6,320 nucleotides of DNA. Origin: Bacteroidota bacterium (GTDB lineage Bacteria; Bacteroidota; Bacteroidia; Chitinophagales; Saprospiraceae). Shown one piece after another: positions 5,409 to 6,320 of this stretch; the first letter of the stretch is position 1, and each line of letters opens with the position of its first letter. Under the pieces are notes generated by a model. That model was given only the letters and a program-made list of their open reading frames with translations, ran no database searches and was not told the origin of the DNA. The stretch covers positions 1 through 6,320 of the forward strand of contig QQUB01000601.1 in NCBI GenBank assembly GCA_008501835.1. The letters run 5' to 3'. The translations under genes were made by a program, and so were the position numbers.

Positions 5409-6320
5409 ATGAAAAAATCAATTATCATTCAATCTCTTTCCGGGTTGATTCTCCTTTTTTTCAGCTTTCAGGGGTTTGCTCAATGGGAGGAATCCGGGCT
5501 TACCCCTATGCCTACCCCAAGATTCGGATCATCTGCTGCTGTTTTGGATGGAAAAATTTATGTCATTGGCGGCATTGATTACGACGGCACACCAACTTTG
5601 AGAACCGTTGAAATTTACGAACCCACAGAGAATACCTGGAGTACCGGCACAGATATTCCTATACCTCTATACAGACCAGGTTGTGTAGTATATAGCGGCA
5701 AGATCTTTATTTTTGGAGGGGTAGACCCTGAAGGAAAATCAGACAAGGTTTTTGAGTTCGATCCTCAAAATCCAGATACATGGGTAGAAAAAGCAGCCAT
5801 GCCAACCCCAATAAACTGGCACCAGGCACAGGTTGTTCAAGATTCCATTTATATTTTTGGTGGAATAAATGATACATGGGTGGATTCCACATTAGTCTAT
5901 TTACCTAAAACAGATAATTGGGTGATCAGGGAAGCCATGCCGCAACCCCGTGGATTTTATGCTTCAGAAGTCTATGATGATACGATTTATGTGATGGGCG
6001 GAATTTATTTAGGACTAACCCATAATCAGGTTTACGCTTATTCACCACAATCCAATACCTGGACCCAAAAAGGCAATATGCCTGATAGTAAAATGTCTGC
6101 AGAATCCGTTACTTACGGCGATGATATTTATCTTTTTGGCGGTTGGTGGGCATTTAACCCTTTCGATCTTCCGGGAGCATTTTCCCCACAAACGTGGAAA
6201 TTCCATCCTACTACTGACACCTGGGAAAACCTTGGTGCAGATCTGCCGGATGATGAAGTTGTGGGATTTGCCAGTGCACTTGCGGAAGATGAAGAAGGCA
6301 ATATTTGCATTTATGCCATC
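5409..6320 (+). CDS. Secreted kelch-repeat protein (5' part, runs off window)
   Basis: The frame from ATG 5409 is open to the last base, giving 304 residues with the C-terminus missing. It begins with a Sec signal peptide: MKKS, a hydrophobic core at 5-20, and probable cleavage after FA (residue 24). Five kelch blades follow, each with a double-glycine strand (GG at 54-55, 103-104, 151-152, 197-198, 244-245) preceded by a [KD]xI[YF]x[FIM] pattern and followed by a tyrosine/acidic strand and a tryptophan (NTW 75-77, DTW 123-125, DNW 169-171, NTW 216-218, DTW 270-272). A sixth blade starts near 285, so a six-bladed beta-propeller is expected. The motif PMPTPR and its variants (AMPTP, AMPQPR) mark the blade junctions. 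Kelch propellers mostly serve as protein- or glycan-binding platforms. No lipobox is present, so it is periplasmic or secreted; a type IX C-terminal sorting domain could lie beyond the window. The start lacks a Shine-Dalgarno, as in the other genes. Confidence 0.92.
   Translation, partial: MKKSIIIQSLSGLILLFFSFQGFAQWEESGLTPMPTPRFGSSAAVLDGKIYVIGGIDYDGTPTLRTVEIYEPTENTWSTGTDIPIPLYRPGCVVYSGKIFIFGGVDPEGKSDKVFEFDPQNPDTWVEKAAMPTPINWHQAQVVQDSIYIFGGINDTWVDSTLVYLPKTDNWVIREAMPQPRGFYASEVYDDTIYVMGGIYLGLTHNQVYAYSPQSNTWTQKGNMPDSKMSAESVTYGDDIYLFGGWWAFNPFDLPGAFSPQTWKFHPTTDTWENLGADLPDDEVVGFASALAEDEEGNICIYAI

Noticed and set aside
5707..5892. Minus-strand frame within the kelch gene
   Set aside because: Antisense to clear kelch blades, no family resemblance. 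The same holds for 6128-6310.

Overview
The window looks like chromosomal DNA of a Bacteroidota bacterium, possibly from the Saprospiraceae side of the phylum; the family-level guess is inference. Supporting signs are the absence of clear Shine-Dalgarno sequences before all five genes, A/T-rich translation starts, a lipoprotein with an acidic Bacteroidota-type surface-export signal (C-K-S-D-D-D), an AraC-type regulator of a build common in this phylum, and intergenic DNA filled with degenerate short-period repeats.

Layout, all genes on the + strand: (1) 1-304 has no gene. It holds diverged copies of an ~80-bp direct repeat, then DNA with a 7-bp period running up to the first start codon. (2) 305-1726 is nuoN, the ND2-like proton-pumping subunit of respiratory complex I, complete and with its key charged residues. 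Six exact or near-exact heptamers (1727-1768) abut its stop, followed by a perfect 14-bp hairpin and a terminator-like hairpin. (3) 1922-2260 encodes a 112-residue soluble protein I do not recognise. (4) 2511-3587 encodes a probable surface-exposed lipoprotein with a beta-propeller-like body. (5) 3770-4606 encodes an AraC-family regulator starting at TTG, preceded by three copies of a 10-bp sequence that may be its operators. (6) 4607-5408 is ~800 bp without a convincing gene, but it holds two inverted-repeat-bounded structured elements, a good terminator, and a minus-strand frame with an in-frame stop that reads like decayed protein. (7) 5409-6320 is the 5' part of a secreted kelch-repeat protein that runs off the window.

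How the parts relate: nuoN belongs to the electron-transport chain and is probably the last gene of a nuo cluster to the left. The second half looks like accessory DNA: two exported propeller-type proteins flanking a regulator. That they form one system is inference from adjacency; no catalytic domain is visible. The most unusual content is non-coding: heptamer-phased DNA on both sides of nuoN, and two compact foldable elements (4610-4727 and 4908-5039) that could be MITE-like elements or structured RNAs.
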